Assembly: GCF_042477335.2 (NCBI RefSeq)
Contig: NC_091247.1
Span: forward strand, 230,336,001-230,400,000
Direction of reading: 5' to 3'
From: Ovis canadensis
Taxonomy: Eukaryota > Chordata > Mammalia > Artiodactyla > Bovidae
DNA length: 64,000 nt
The notes beneath the pieces were generated by a model, which was given only the letters and a program-made list of their open reading frames with translations, was not told the DNA's origin and made no database searches. A program made the position numbers and the translations under genes. The first letter of the stretch is position 1. Every line of letters starts with the position of its first letter. Below, one piece after another: positions 22,666 to 35,845 of this stretch.

Positions 22666-23801
22666 TCTGACACGGGATCACAGGTAGGTTGAGCGTCTGC
22701 CCCTGCTTAGCTTCCCTTCTTCCCTGAGGTTTGGGGACAAGCCAGGCCTGGCTGCAGACAGGAGGTCTGGGCCCCAGAAATTCTGGAAATGTAGGATCCG
22801 AGCAGGGTCCCCCTGCCCCTCCTGCCTCTCGCTGTGGCTCCGTTTCCTGGACGCAGCAGTCTCCCGACCCGTGCGGGGTTCCCTCGGGCACCCCCTTGGC
22901 CTCCCTGAAGCCTGTGTGGGTGGAATGGTCACCCAGGTTGGCGAGGAACGAGCGAGCCGGTGCCAGTAGTGGCCGGGGTTCAGGCCTGCCGCGTGGGCGC
23001 TGCCCTCGCGGCTCTGAGCACTGCCCCCTCCCGACCCCCCCCCCGCCCCCCCTCGCCCCCCCTCTCTCTCCCTTGTTCCTTTCCACCCCCACCTCCATCA
23101 CAGGGACTGTCTTCAGCCCGCCTAATGCCACCTCTTGTCTGCTCTGCCCTCCCTGCTTAATTAGTTAATTGCTTTTCTCCTACTTTTCAGGACACTCAGA
23201 CTGCTTGGTGATAAGTGCTGCTGAGAGATGTGAAGATACAACGCGCAGGACAGCCGTGCTCCAGCCCTGTGTCTCCGTGGATCCAGGAGGAGCCAGGGGC
23301 TCAGAAGAGCCCTTGCGGGAAGCCTGGCGCTGACCTCTGAGCAGGAAGACACTCATTGTGGCCGGGGTTTGAAGGATGTCATTCTCCTTCCAGGGCGGAG
23401 CTTGGAGCTCCCTGAGATAGGTCCGGGGGCCCAGGCAGCGTGTTCCGGAAGCTTCCACGTGGATCCAGTGCTGTGGGTGCTGCACCGTGGTGGCACTTCC
23501 TGCCGCCTTCGAACTTCCTGTGGGCTCCTTCCTCCTGGAGCAGCTCACTCTCCTGGCCCCTCGGCCGTCCTGGGACACGAACCGCGTCCAGAGCCCATCA
23601 TCCCGGAGGCCGTGGCACCTGGGGTTGGGGCTCTGTGGCTTAGGCGCGGAGGAGTCACCGTGCCTAGCCTGGGGCCAGCGTGCGGTCAGCTGTGGTCAGT
23701 ACTTCTGCTTGAACGAAAGGGATGAGTGGATGGATGGATGGATGGATGAGTAACTGAACCAGGGGTTGGCTAGGCCACACCCAGTAACAGTCCCAATCAG
23801 C
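22666..23801. other. GC-rich intergenic DNA with C-run and ATGG tract
   Basis: A long C-rich run (about 23034-23066) and a (GGAT)n tract of about six units (23722-23748) are present. No gene or transposon recognised. The 277-codon minus-strand frame covering 22298-23131 includes the array above and is not credible. Confidence 0.4.
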
Positions 23802-23997
23802 AAGTGAAAGTGAAAGTCTTAGTCGTGACCCCATGAACTGTGGCCCACCAGGCTCCTCTGTCCATCAGATTCTCCAGGCAAGAATACTGGAGTAAGTTGC
23901 CATCTCCTTCTCCAGGAATCTCCCCAACCCAGGGACTGAACCCAGGTCTCCCGAGTTGCAGGCAGATGCTTTACCTACTGAGCCACCAGGGCAGCCC
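23802..23997 (-). mobile_element. Bov-tA SINE, antisense
   Basis: GTGAAAGTGAAAGTCTTAGTCG tail at the left, 'ctccaggcaagaatactgga', 'cccaacccagggactgaacc', and 'ctgagccaccagggcagccc' head end at the right. Confidence 0.93.
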
Positions 23998-26406
23998 TGT
24001 CAGCCGGCGGAGGCTCTAATCTCACCAGACCAGACCTGGGCGTCTGACCTCTGCTGTTCTCACCGGTCAGATGAGGTGTGATTTCAGAGGCACCGGTAAG
24101 GCCACACGCTCCAGAATGTGCCCCTCCTCTGCGGTCACTCGTGTCTGAGACCACCATGACTGGGGAAATTTACCCTAAAAACGCAGCTGTATGTGGGACC
24201 GTTACCAAGTGCTGAGAGCAGGGCGAGCTCCAGAACAAGGTGCACCCTTCTGGTGACCAACCCGCTGAGCGAGGGGGAGGGCATCTGGGTCCGGCCGGAC
24301 GAGGCCCTCGGTGCGCCCACCCCTGGAGAAGGCGAGGCAGCACTGCGGGGGGGGGGGGGGGCGGGGGCGGGGGGACAGGCCGCCCAGCGCCGGGCTCTCA
24401 GGTCTTGATTTCCGGTTGGAAGGAGGTGTCCCCAGCACCCCTTCCCACAGCTGCCCAGCAGGCAGCACGCACCCTGGGCTCCAGCTTGCCCAGCTCCGCA
24501 GCCCCACCCTTGCGGCCCCGGGGAAGGTGCTTGCGTGGGAGGAATCTTGCGACGTCTGTGCTGAGGTCCCACCTCCCAGAACCCCATCTGGGAGCCCTTT
24601 TGAAACGGGGTCGTGGCAGATGTACCATTTAGATGGTTTTCACAGGACAGGTAGGTGTGACGGGGGTCCTCACAAGACAGGGGACAGGACACAGGCTCGG
24701 GGAAGGAAGACAGGTGACATCGGAGGCAGGGCTTGGAGGGGTCCTTGTGCTGGCCGGGGCTCCACGGGCGGCCGACAGAGGGAGGCTGGCCTGGGACAGA
24801 GTCCCTTCTGCACCTCCAGGGACCGGCCCCGCCGGCCCGTCCGTCTCAGGCTTCCGGCCTCCAGGCTGGGAGAAGATGGAGGTCCGCTGCGGGAGCCGCT
24901 GCGTTTGTCAGTGGCCATGGGCAGCTCTCCCCATACCGTCCAAGCTCACCCCGTGGGGCCCACCCCCACCCCCAGGCTGCTCAGGGCCTGGGCTCTGCCA
25001 GGGCCCGGGGAACACTGCCACGTCCTCACCAAACGTCAGCAAGGATGCCGGGCCCATGGAAACGCCCTCCTCGCTTTCAGCCGGGGCTCCCTCCTGGGCA
25101 GCCTCCCTCCGATTTCCCCCTTCCTCCCTCCAGTCCCGTTTTAAATGGAATTCTAGATAATCAGAGCATGAGGCCATCAGCCTAGCTTAGGAAGTGCAGC
25201 TCTGTGCAGGGGGACGTTATTGATGGAGCCCACCTCCCACAAGTGAGTGGAGAGGCTGCCCTGCCACCCAGCGGCCCTGTGTCCCGCTCCAGCCTCTTCG
25301 TAATAATGGGCACTGGTGTCCCCAGCGCTGAGAGACTGGGCCGAGGAAGCTCCACGTGGCTGGAAGATGGGTTTCGCCCATTTCTGCTTCTTGGGCAGCT
25401 CCATCGGTGGGGCCGGATTGACACCTGCCAGCCTCCGGGAAGGAGGTTGCATCTGGTCTCCAGAAGGCACAGGTCTGGGAGAAGGTGGGACCCAGCTGGC
25501 CACCTGCCTGTCCAGGAGGTCAGTCTTCCCCACTGAAGTGGAGGGGCTGGGACACGAAGGCAGCCTCGGATTCCTCGGCTCGAGGTGGGGGGTCTCCACT
25601 GGTTCTGCTTACTCTGTGGGTCTGGGAGGACGAGCCTGGAGATCACACTTCTTTAACTGACGACCAGCTTTGTGGCCAGAGGCGCCGAGCCTCTTTAAGT
25701 GGGACTGTGAGCAGGGTCACGGTGGCCGCCCACGTGGCCTGCACCCGCCTGGCGCGCCTGGCGCTGTCCTGAACCTCATGGACCCATCCATGAGGCAGGC
25801 AGGCAGCTGGCTAAGACATCCCAGCCAGAGGGGCTGGACCAAGGTCTCAGCCCAGGCAGGCTGACCCCTAAGCAAGGCCCTGCATACACACAAACCGGGA
25901 AATCAGATTGCGTAGCCACAGAGACTGCAAGGCAGTGCAGGCCAGTGAAACTCAGGCTAGTAACATAAGATTTTAGCCCTTCTTACCTAGAATGCCATTA
26001 AATGCAGGTAGAGACAGCAAGCAAGTAGGGAGAGAGGCCATGAAAAAAATGAAAAGCTTTCCATCTCTGTATCTTTAAAGGGACTTTTTTTTTCTTTGTG
26101 CTTTTGCACAAGATCCCTGTGTTTCCAGCTCACACGGGGCTCTGCAAATCCTCCCTCCCATTGAAACCGAGTCCCCTAAACTGAGCTCCCCTGCCGAGTT
26201 TATGATTAATCTCCCTGTCTACAACTTTGTTCCTTTTCTTGTCCTGTTCTCTTCCCCTCAGGATGGAGGAGGATCAAGAAAGGGGGGACTGAAACCAAGC
26301 AAGACACGGCAGGGCCTTCCCAGGTGAAAAAGCCCCTCTGAGTCCCCTGTGTCTTATTTGTACAAAATAAGACTTTAGTCTCCCGGGCCCTCCCCCAGTT
26401 CCAGAG
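23998..26406. other. GC-rich DNA, then AT-balanced DNA, no gene
   Basis: 23998-25860 is very GC-rich with overlapping frames of up to 277 codons and no recognisable protein. 25860-26406 is AT-balanced and looks single copy. Confidence 0.35.
24346..24374 (+). repeat. G-run (about 15 G, then GCGGGGGCGGGGGG)
   Basis: Contains at least four G-triplets in 29 bp, so it meets the simple G-quadruplex pattern. Also likely to be error-prone in assembly. Confidence 0.85.
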
Positions 26407-26630
26407 AGCAGTTGTTCTTCAGTCTCTCAGCCGTGTCCAGCTCTTTGTGACCCCATGGACTGCAGCACATCAGGCCTCCCTGTCCTTCGCTATCTCTCAG
26501 AGTTTGCCCGGACTCATGTCCATCTAGTCAGTGATGCCATCCAACCATCTCATCCTCAGTCTCCCCCTTCTCCTCCTGCCCTCAATCTTTCCCAGCATCA
26601 AGGTCTTTTCCAATGAGTCAGCTCTTCCCT
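26407..26630 (-). mobile_element. BovB 3' fragment, antisense
   Basis: From 'gttcttcagtctctcagccg' through 'catcaaggtcttttccaatg'. Short, 5' truncated. Confidence 0.9.
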
Positions 26631-26989
26631 CCAGAAAAAGAGTTCGAGGCCACATCATTCCTCTTGAAGGACCCTAGTTAAGATTTGATGCTTATCTTTG
26701 AGTTGTTCTATGGAAATTAAGACCCCCACACCCAGTGGAGGATGGTGGCTACATGTTGACCACAAGAACTAGACCCCAGACTGGTTGGGACCAGAAGGTT
26801 GATGATTGAGATTCCAGAAACATCAGCCGGTTACCTCACCACCAGCCAGTCAGAAGGTCCACAAGCACCCTAAGACCTTCTTCCCTCACACCGTCTCTGA
26901 CAAGCCCTGCCTGGAAGCATCCGGAAGCTCGGGCCCGTCCAGCGTGGAGCTGCCTCTGCTCCTTGCTCAGCACCTGCAAACACAACCCC
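26631..26989. other. Unplaced AT-balanced sequence, possible old LTR
   Basis: Together with 26270-26406 it surrounds the BovB. The flanks may belong to one older element, since repeated-looking blocks such as 'gaccccagactggttgggac' have a flavour I associate with decayed ruminant LTR elements. I could not identify a family, and no TG...CA boundaries are clear. Confidence 0.2.
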
Positions 26990-27204
26990 GCGTGCATGTG
27001 CGCTGAGCCGTGTCCGACTCTCTGTGTCCCCGTGGACTGTGGCCCGCCAGGCTCCTCCGTCCATGGGATTTCCCAGGCAAGAGTACTGGAGAGGGTTGCC
27101 GCTTCTTTCTCCAGGGGATCTTCCCGACCCAGGGGAAGATCTCATCTCTTGCCTCCCCCACACTAGCAGGCAGACCCTCTCTCCCTGCACCACCGGGAAA
27201 GTCC
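26990..27204 (-). mobile_element. Bov-tA SINE, antisense
   Basis: 'cgctgagccgtgtccgactc' tail, 'cccaggcaagagtactggag' middle, and 'ctgcaccaccgggaaagtcc' head end. Confidence 0.92.
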
Positions 27205-28587
27205 AAACGTGCGCTGACTTTGCTGCAAACGCCTGCTGTCGGAGCGTGGCTTTCTGCACCACGGGCACACGCACCCTTGAGGGGTGCCTATGGCCATGCC
27301 TTCCACCCCGGTGAGTGGCTTGGGCTGACCTGAGGATGGGGCAGACTACTTAGCGTGTGTGAGGCGACCTACACCCACACTTCTCAAAGGGAATTTTAGC
27401 CGGTGAAGAGGGAGAGACGAGAGGGGACTGTGTCTTGGGAAGGAGAAGAGCTGGGTGACAACTGTGAGGGGTTCTGGCCCCTCTGGAAGCTCCTGTTCTA
27501 AGGGAAGGGTCTGAGCTGGTCACCCTGCTCCCTGTGCTTCCAGCCAGCGCTCCCCACCGCAGGGGCATGGATGGAGGCGGGTCGACCAGTTGGACGAGTG
27601 CGCAGATGTCCTGGGCAGAGATGGAGTCTCCAGACAGGATCGTGGTCCTGAGGATGGAGATGAGCGCAGGCACAGGCTGTCCGGAGTGCTGTTAGAAGCG
27701 GACCCTGAGCCCCTGCGTCTGGAGAGCGGTCACCAGGTTATGTTAACACTCCACTGCTGAAAACTTTGTTTTCCTTGTTGCATAAAATGGGAGAGAAATG
27801 CCAGGTTTCCAGCAGCGGAGGAAGCAGAAAGATGTGGATATCCCTGCAATCCAGCACCCCCACTGCTCAAACCACAGACGGATAATGGGCCGAGATGAGG
27901 CGCATGATGAGACGTCTCTGGGGGGCACTTTGGCACATGGAGCATCAATCCAGTGTGCCCCCGGATGCCCCCTCAGCGGGAAATTAAATAATGCTGAGTG
28001 ACAGCTGACAGGTTCATCACCCTGGAGGGGCCCCACCCTCCAAAGGCAGGAATCGGAGTCTCCAGCTGGGGTGGAAGAGCCAATTTACAGCCCATCCTTC
28101 AGGGTTCTGACACCTCGCTCTCTGCTTGCCATTTTGTTAATGAGGAATCGCTCTCAAACCCTAAGAGGATGTTTCCCTCAAGAGGAACTTCCATGTCTCG
28201 GTGAAATTAAGCCAACTTTGATGGGGATGCAGAGAGAAGGCTTAATCGGCTTTTTCACCTTTAATGACTTCAGGGGGTGCAACCAGAGGACCGTTCATCA
28301 TCGCACACTCGGAGTCAGAGAAGGGCCGCCGTTTCAGTGTGGATGTGCTCGGCTCCTGGAGCCTCGGGGTGTGAGGAGGGGCTCCAGAACTGGTGTGTTG
28401 GACCCCAGGACCCTGAGCCTCCAGGACATGCCAGCAGGGGGTCCTAGAACTGCTGGCGGGCACGCACCCACACCCAACACCACCTCTCAGCTGGCGGGCT
28501 GCCCCGCTGCCCACTCACCTCCCCTGGTCCTGGGCTGCCAGCTGGGCTGGACACTTGCTTCTCCGAGGCAGGTGTTTAGCCTGTGGA
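27205..28587. other. Single-copy-looking intergenic DNA
   Basis: No gene or repeat recognised. Two stretches (27730-27960 and 28100-28290) are AT-balanced islands with TAAT-containing text unlike the GC-rich flanks. Confidence 0.35.
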
Positions 28588-28820
28588 GCGTGGCCACCTG
28601 ATGCGAAGAGCTGACTCGTTGGAAAAGACCCTGATGCTGGGAAAGATTGAGGGCGGAAGGAAACGGGGACGACAGAGGATGAGATGGTTGGAGGGCATCA
28701 CCGACTCAATGGACATGAGTTTGGATAAACTCGGGGAGTTGGTGATGGACAGGAAGGCCTGGCGTGCTGCAGTCCCTGGGGTCGCAGAGTCGGACACGAC
28801 TGAGAGACTGAACTGAACTG
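28588..28820 (+). mobile_element. BovB 3' end, sense
   Basis: From 'ggccacctgatgcgaagagc' to the terminal GACTGAACTGAACTG. Sense orientation, 5' truncated. Confidence 0.92.
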
Positions 28821-31800
28821 TGGAGTGTGCGTCCTGGTGTGAGTGAAGGAGGGAGCGCGTGAAGGACGGGCTGAATGAAGTCAGCAACAAGCGCAGCTGG
28901 TGCCCTCGCTGGCCTCGCAGGCAGCGGGGGAGCAGGTGGGAGCCTCAGTAGCACTCCAGACGCACCGCCGCCTCACCGGTGGCCCTGGCCTTGCTCGCTG
29001 TCCGGCTTTCGCTAACTTTTCATGAACAAAGCCCTTGTTACCAGTGCAGGGACTTCCCTGCGGCCTCCAGGGTCTTGAGAGAAAGAAAACCTTGGTTTAC
29101 CTGGGGGATTCATGGAGAGTGGGATGGAGGGGCAAGGGGAGCAGGGCCAGGGCCCCAGCCACACCCCTCCCCCAGGGCCCCTGTGCGCCCCCCACTCACC
29201 CGCAACATCCCACCTCCATCTCCTTGTGGGCAGGGAAGGCTGCGGGAGCCACCCCAGCCATGTCAGCGTCCTGGGGCTGCTGGCCCAGAGCACAGGCCAG
29301 CCTTGAGCACCAGCCTGGACGCTCCCGGCCTGGGGGCTGGAGTCCAGGGTCCAGGCGTGGGTGGGGCTGCACCTCCTGAGGTTCCCAGAAGGGTCTGGCC
29401 CAGCTTCTGGCCAGCTCCCGGGCCCCGGTGTGACTGGTGTGTCCCTGGCCGTCCTGCCGTGTGTAGGACGTCTGGCCCCTCCTCTTCCCTCGGTAAGCAC
29501 CTGTCTCCTGGTCGAATTTTCCCTTTTCATCCAGACCCCAGTCCTACAGGATTGAGGCCCATCCCGACAACATCATCTAAATCTGACCTTCTGCAAAGAT
29601 CTTCCTCCAAATGAGTCATGTTCAAGGTGTGGGGGGGTTGGCACTGCAGCATCTTCTCAGGGGAGGTGGGGGGCACGATTAAACCACAGCAAAGGACACC
29701 TGTGTGTCTTTGGAGGTCTGCCTCTCGTGGGCTTTACCTTCTTGCATTAAAGCCTTTTCTCAGGCCTGAAAAGGCACCTCTAGATTTCAATATACTGACT
29801 TAGTTTATAGATTTTAGTCTTAATATCCAGTGCTGACAAATTACAGATGGAGCAACGCAGGAAGTGCATACATCTCACAGAGTGCAGATACGAAGGGGTG
29901 CGGGACCCAGATCCCACTGCACCAGCTAGTAAGATGTGGACAGGCCTGCGGAGGCCCCGCCCACAGGGCGCACAGGATGGTGGGAGTCTGAGCTCTCGTT
30001 TCCATCACCGTCTGGGACCTACTCGCATACCTGGGGGTGAAACAGGCCTCACCTGGGGTCTTGGGAACATCCCTCGTGGGACCACGGCTTCCTCTGTTAC
30101 CCTGAGGCCCCAGGAGCCCCGGTCTCTCCAGCTAAAGACCAGAGAGACCAGGCTGCTGCTTGGAACCCGTGTTGGCCCCCTGCCCGCCCTCACGAGGCTC
30201 CATCGCCCTTTGTAGGATCACCACCCCCAACCCCCGGTTTTGCTCCTCTTCCAATGAGCTGGAGCTGTGGGAGCACGGTCCCCACACAGACTCCCAGCTG
30301 GGAGTCCTCCAGGGGAGTGGAAGCAGCTCGGGTGGCTTGCAGGAGTTTGGGTGATCCTGAGAGATGCTGAGAGAGCAGAGACTGAGGGTGGGGAGAAAAG
30401 CGGTCTGCGAAGGAGTCTCAACCAAGACCCCAGACAGATTCTGGGGCTGCAGCTCTTTGTCGAGGAGGGAGCGACGGCCAACCCCATCCCCTTCTCCCAA
30501 GCCTGTGAGGATGCAGGGGGAAAGAGCAGAGGGAGGGGCTTGAGGCCGCTTCTTGCACCTGCAGGCAGCAGGCGTGAACAATCACGGGGAAGTTTGTTCT
30601 CCATGTAGAGAACCTCCCTGGCAGCTTGTCATGGCGGCCATCAACCCGCGATCTCAAATCTGAAAGTTAAATCATAGCCAATTGTCACAGCGGTCGTTGC
30701 CAAGGCACCGGAGCTGCACGAAGGGTTTGTTCTAGGAAATGGCTCATTGGCGAAAATATTTTCTGCTCAGCTGAGAGCTCTGCTGCAGGGAATACAGCAC
30801 ATGAATTTGAAACACAAATTCAGGGCATTCGTGTGCAAAGCCTGACCTTTCCCTGCGGCGCGCTTCGCAGGCGCGTCCTGCCACGTGCCTTCCCGTGAAC
30901 TTCCTGGAGCTCCTCCTGGCCCCGTTGCTAACTTCGGTGTCTGCGCTTGGAGCTGGCTGCCCACGCCAGCACCTGTCACCTGGATGTTCGCAGGAAAATA
31001 GAAACAGGCGCCGTGGTGGGAGGAGCAGCGCTCCCTGAAAGCGCACGCGCACCGGAAGCCGCGATGGGAGGGAGTCCGATGGGGGTGTTTGCAGATGCAA
31101 CCCCTCGAGGGTCTGGAGATGAGACCACGCTGGGCGATCCAGGTGAGCTGGAAATCCAGAGCGCCTCCTGATGCGACAGGAGAGACCTGGGGGTGGGTGG
31201 CCGTGTGAGGACAGAGGCAGGGACTGAGGGCCGGGGCCACAAGCCAGGGGACCCTGGAGGCCTGGATGCGGGAGGAGGCAGAGAGGAGCCGCTCCTGGAG
31301 AAGAGAGCCGCTTTGATTGGGGCTGCCAACAAATGGCGTGTGACAGCCTCCTCCTCCTGACGCCCTGCCTCGCCCCACGACCCTGCCCCGGCTGTGGGTC
31401 AGAAGCATCTCCAGGGATGCAGACGGAACCTAGTCCCAGAGAGGAAAGCCTCGAGCAGCTGATTGGATAAAATATCAGGCAGCACATCCAGAAAGAAACC
31501 GCTGGGTTCCAGACATGCCTAGGAGCGCAGGAACAGCAAAGCTCCGACGCTGCCGGTGCCGCGAAGCTTCCCCGTCCTGGTTCCTGGGGGACCCGCCACA
31601 CCGTGCTCCCGGCCAACAGCTGCTCCCGGGGCCAGCCTCAGGGACAGAGCCTCTGGCCTGCTGTTCCTTCTGCCCAGGCTGTGCCCTCCCCGCATCCTGC
31701 CCCTGACCGCTGAGGAGCCTCAGGAGAGGGGTCTGCGGAGCCGGGCTGCCCAGCGTGGGGAAGGGAGCCAGCGCCCACGTGGCGGGACACTCAGCCCCGG

Positions 31801-32261
31801 CAGCAAAGGGTGGGCACTGACTCTGCCCCTGCCTCCCCCATGATGGCCGAGGTCATCCGCGCGGCGGCGGAAGCGATGACGGTGCATCCACCCTCAGCTG
31901 TCCCAGCCTGGGCCCTGGAAGCAAATACCGCCGGCCGCGGTGGGGCAGGCGGCTCAGAGTGTCTGCAGGCTGGGAGGCTGAGATGAGGGTCCAGTGTGGC
32001 CGGTTTTGGTGAGGACCCTCTTCCAGGTGCAGACCTGCCTTCTTCCATCTTCAAGGGGCAGGAGAGCGGATGAGCTCCTTAGAAGGACCCTGCCCCCCTT
32101 CATGGGACCCTAGTCTCATGACCTAGTCACCTCCCATACCCCCCGCCAAGGCCATCACACTGGGAGGGAGGCCTTCAACATACGGACTCCGGGAGCACGC
32201 AGACACGAGCCCCACTTCAGGGCCGGGTGTTTGGTGACAGGCGCAGGGAGCTTGTAGTCTC
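28821..32261. other. Long GC-rich single-copy stretch, no gene found
   Basis: Open frames of 113-290 codons occur on both strands (longest: minus strand 31616-30744) with no protein family resemblance and proline/serine/arginine-biased composition as expected from GC-rich non-coding DNA. 30650-30830 is more AT-balanced. A small CGCGGCGGCGG cluster lies at about 31858-31868. Confidence 0.35.
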
Positions 32262-32553
32262 TGGAAGTGAGTCGCTCAATCGTGTCCAGTTCTCTGTGAC
32301 CCCACGGACTGTAGCCTGGCAGGCTTCTCTGTCCATGGAATTCTCCAGAGAAGAATACTGCAGTGGGTATGCCCAACCCAGGTCTCCCGCGATGCAGGCG
32401 GATTCTTTACCATCTGAGCCGCCAGGGATGCCCAAGAATCCCGGAGTGAGTAGCCTATCCCTTTGGCAGGAGATCATCCCAACCCAGGGATCGAACTGGG
32501 GTCTCCTGCACTGCAAGCGGATTCTTTTCCAGCTGCGCCACCAGGGCAGGCCT
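32262..32553 (-). mobile_element. Bov-tA SINE, antisense, with a partial second copy
   Basis: The first SINE runs from 'gagtcgctcaatcgtgtcca' to 'tgagccgccagggatgccca' (about 32430). A second head region follows ('cccaacccagggatcgaact' to 'gcgccaccagggcaggcc'), giving a head-to-tail partial duplication or two adjacent insertions. Confidence 0.88.
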
Positions 32554-32734
32554 TGTAGACTCTACTTGTGGACAAACCACAGCCCAGACTCCTTCCTTCT
32601 CTCCCCGCACCCGGCCCACGCCTCAGAGCAGCATTTCCCGCCCAGAACAGCCTAACAGGGGGAGCCTGTGAGGACACAGCAGCGTCAGCACGGTGGAGCT
32701 CACAGGAGGTCAGGCCCTCCGTGTCCACAGCCTT

Positions 32735-32860
32735 GTGTAATCACACGAGAACCCCAGAAGGAAAGCACGTGATTCCCACCTTTCACAGATGAGAACCTGA
32801 AGACTGGGGACTGAAAACCCGTCCTCCAGACTCAGAGGTGCGGGCGGTGGTGGAACAGCC
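32735..32860 (+). mobile_element. Possible MIR fragment, sense
   Basis: 'cacctttcacagatgagaac' followed by CTGAAGACTGGGGACTG resembles the MIR core. Diverged. Confidence 0.4.
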
Positions 32861-35026
32861 TGACTCCCAACCCCCCACGAGCAGCACCCAGGCAACAGAG
32901 CCGACCAAAGTCCCCACCTGCTCTGCTTCCCTCGGCTCATTTTCAGAATCTCCCAGCGCCCACAAGATTCCTGAAGCCCATGAGTTGCCAAGAAGCGTGT
33001 CGGCTGACTATGATCAGAGATCATTTTGGATAAAACCAACTGTGTCAGATGGGAAGCTGCAATTTGAATTAGATATTTCCGATTGGGCCTGACCTCTGCA
33101 AATAAGAAGTTCTTGAAGAAGGGAGGGGTTCCCTGGGGCTGCAAGGGTCCCCAGAGTGAGGAGAAACCAGGATTTCCCGAGGTGCTGGTAAACCTGTCTC
33201 GGTTAAAAGGCATCACTTTAGGAGCACACCCAGAGCTTCTGGACTTTCCTTGTCTGCATTTAAGTGATCATCTGACCAGAGGGGCAACCCCGATGCCCAG
33301 GGCTCCTCCAGGGAGGCTCAGCTTAACCTTCACCAACTAAAACTAGGCAGCAGCTGGCCAGAGCAGAGTGCCCAGGCTGTGTGCTAAGAAAACACGTTTC
33401 CAACCCCCTCTGCCACCTCATCCCCTACGGGGACCTCAGTAAGTCGTCAGCTTCCGAAACAAGGTCACCTCTGGCCTGTCCTGAAGCTACGCAGAAGTGA
33501 CATGGTGGCCAGGAGCCCCTCTGGGGTCCACGTGGGGTAGATCTCTTTCTGTCTATGCAGACATGACTCAGACGGTTGACCCCAGAACATGCAGCAGGAC
33601 TGTCCTTCCTTCCATCAAACCCTGTGAGGCCCGGCCCCCCACCCCTCCCCAACCAGCCTGGGTGGACACAGCCCTGGATTTTGTGCTGAGGCCCTGTCCT
33701 CACCTCCCCAGCGTGGAACCTAGCCCGGCTTCCAGGAGAAAGAGAGCATTTGGACTCACGAAGTCTGTTCTCTCCTTCTTGGAAAGATGGAAAAATAAGA
33801 TCTACACACAAATCAACAACAAAGTGCCTCAGGGCAGCTGAGCTTCCGTCTCCCTGATGATCTCAACGACCTGAGACCTGCCCGGGGGTCTCCCTACAGA
33901 TAGCGAGAGTGAATTTGGCATCTTTCGCCCCCACCCATCTGACTTCAGGCTGGCCCGGGGGGGGGGGGGGGTGGCTGGCATTTCTCAGGGCACAATCCGC
34001 AAACCCCAGGACTTCCTCACCACCCCTGCAGCCCAATGTCTTTCTTTTCTTGGGCTGAGGTTTCTGACAATCGCGACACTGGGGATGGAGTGTCAATGCT
34101 GTTCCCAATTAGTCTTGCAGCCTTGGGAGGGCTCCAGGCACCAGGTGGGTCCCCCGAGACCATTTGAAACAATTTTGTGTGGGCAAAGCACTGAGGAAAA
34201 ACCCTATAAACACTGCTCGTGAAAACACTCGGTCTCTGCAGGAGGAACATTACCCGCTTAGAAAAGAAGCCGCCCTCGTGAGCTCACAGGTCTGTGAAGG
34301 ATGCCCACGTTTCCGGGACTTTCTTCTGCTCAGCTGAAGTTTTGAACAAAGCCCACGGCTCGTGTGATGCTAACATTTACATAACGAGCCAAGCCAGGCG
34401 GGCTTCCCCTCTGTCCGTGGCTGGGAAAGCATCCTCAGTCGCATGTGTGGGCGGCGTGTGCAAACATCTGGGCGGACGTTTCCAGGCAGAGGCTCCATCG
34501 CCGGCCCTGGGACTCTCAGGCTGGGAGGGCAGGGCCACCGTGGCCGTCTGCCCGGCCGTGCCCTCTGACAGTGCCCACCAGCAGGACATGTGGGGGCGTT
34601 CATGTTGGGCACACACAGGGCCATGCTGGTCAGCCCGTGGTCACTTGGCTGGGTCTCAGCCTGGGTGACACCGCAGAGCTGCTGAGCCACTCATGGGAGC
34701 CGCAGAAGGAAACCCGCGGCTGAGGCTCCTGGTCTCCTGCAGACCTCGGCGGGGCGGCTGCGTGGCCCCGGCCACGGCGTGCTCTCACCTGCCCAAGCAC
34801 CTCTCTCCCTCTTGGCGCCTCTTGACCTGGCACGACCCCTGCACGCCGGCCCTCCTCTCACCTCCCGTGCCTGTGGGCTCTGGGCGCAGGGTGGAAAGGG
34901 GACAAGGCTCCCTGGGCACCAGGATGGGGGAGAGGTGTGGGGCATGTAAGTCTGCTAGGCTCTTCAGATGAGCGGGGTTGGTGGTTCCTGCACCAGTGCC
35001 GTGAGGCCAGACATCTGAAGGACCCC
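32861..35026. other. Intergenic DNA, nothing identified
   Basis: Includes a 14-base G-run at about 33958-33971. No gene or transposon recognised. Confidence 0.35.
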
Positions 35027-35845
35027 CCAACACACACACTCACTCACTTATACACACATACATTTACACACACATACATTTACACACATACACACACACT
35101 TAAACACACACTTATACACATATACATTTACACACTCACATGCATACATTTACACACATACACATTTACACATACACATTTACACATATACACACACATA
35201 CATTTACACACATACACTTACACACATACACATATACATTTACACACACATACATGCTTACACACATACATTTACACATACACGCACACTTACACATACA
35301 CATTACACACATATACATTTACACACATATACATTTACACACACATATTTAAACACACATACACTTACACACACACATTTAAACACATACATTTACACAC
35401 ATACACATACACACACTTATACACACATACCCACATGCATATATATATATACACATATACACACACACTTACACATACATACACACACATACACACTTAC
35501 ACATACATTTACACACATATACATTTACACACATACACACACACTTAAACACACATACACTTACACATTTATACACATTTACACACACACTCATACACAC
35601 ATACATTTGCACACATATACATTTACACACACTTACACACTTACACACATACATTTACACACATATACATTTACACACACATACATTTACACACATACAC
35701 ACACTCACACACACATTTATACACATAAGTTTACACACACATACATTTACACACACACTTACAGACATACATTTACACACATACACACACTCACACACAT
35801 ACATTTACACACATACGTTTACACACACACACACACACACACTCC
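35027..35845. repeat. CA/TA-rich array with ACACATACATTTACAC-type units
   Basis: About 820 bp of degenerate repeats mixing (CA)n, ACATAC and CATTTACAC blocks. A 16-bp unit (ACACATACATTTACAC and variants) recurs many times. The frame of 203 codons on the plus strand (35548 end) consists almost wholly of H/T/Y residues imposed by the array. Confidence 0.97.

Noticed and set aside
22298..23131. 277-codon minus-strand frame
   Set aside because: It overlaps the C-rich minisatellite and other frames in GC-rich DNA, and has no recognisable domain.
24311..25144. 277-codon plus-strand frame
   Set aside because: It includes the G-run at 24346, and other frames in the same DNA are equally open, so it reflects base composition.
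30744..31616. 290-codon minus-strand frame
   Set aside because: GC-rich sequence with Ser/Pro/Arg bias and no recognisable domain; overlaps other frames on both strands.
34937..35548. 203-codon His/Thr/Tyr-rich frame
   Set aside because: It is a translation of the CA/CATTTA array and nothing else.
35027..35845. Telomeric repeat or telomere-like array
   Set aside because: Units are CATTTACAC and CA type; no TTAGGG/CCCTAA tandem units were seen.
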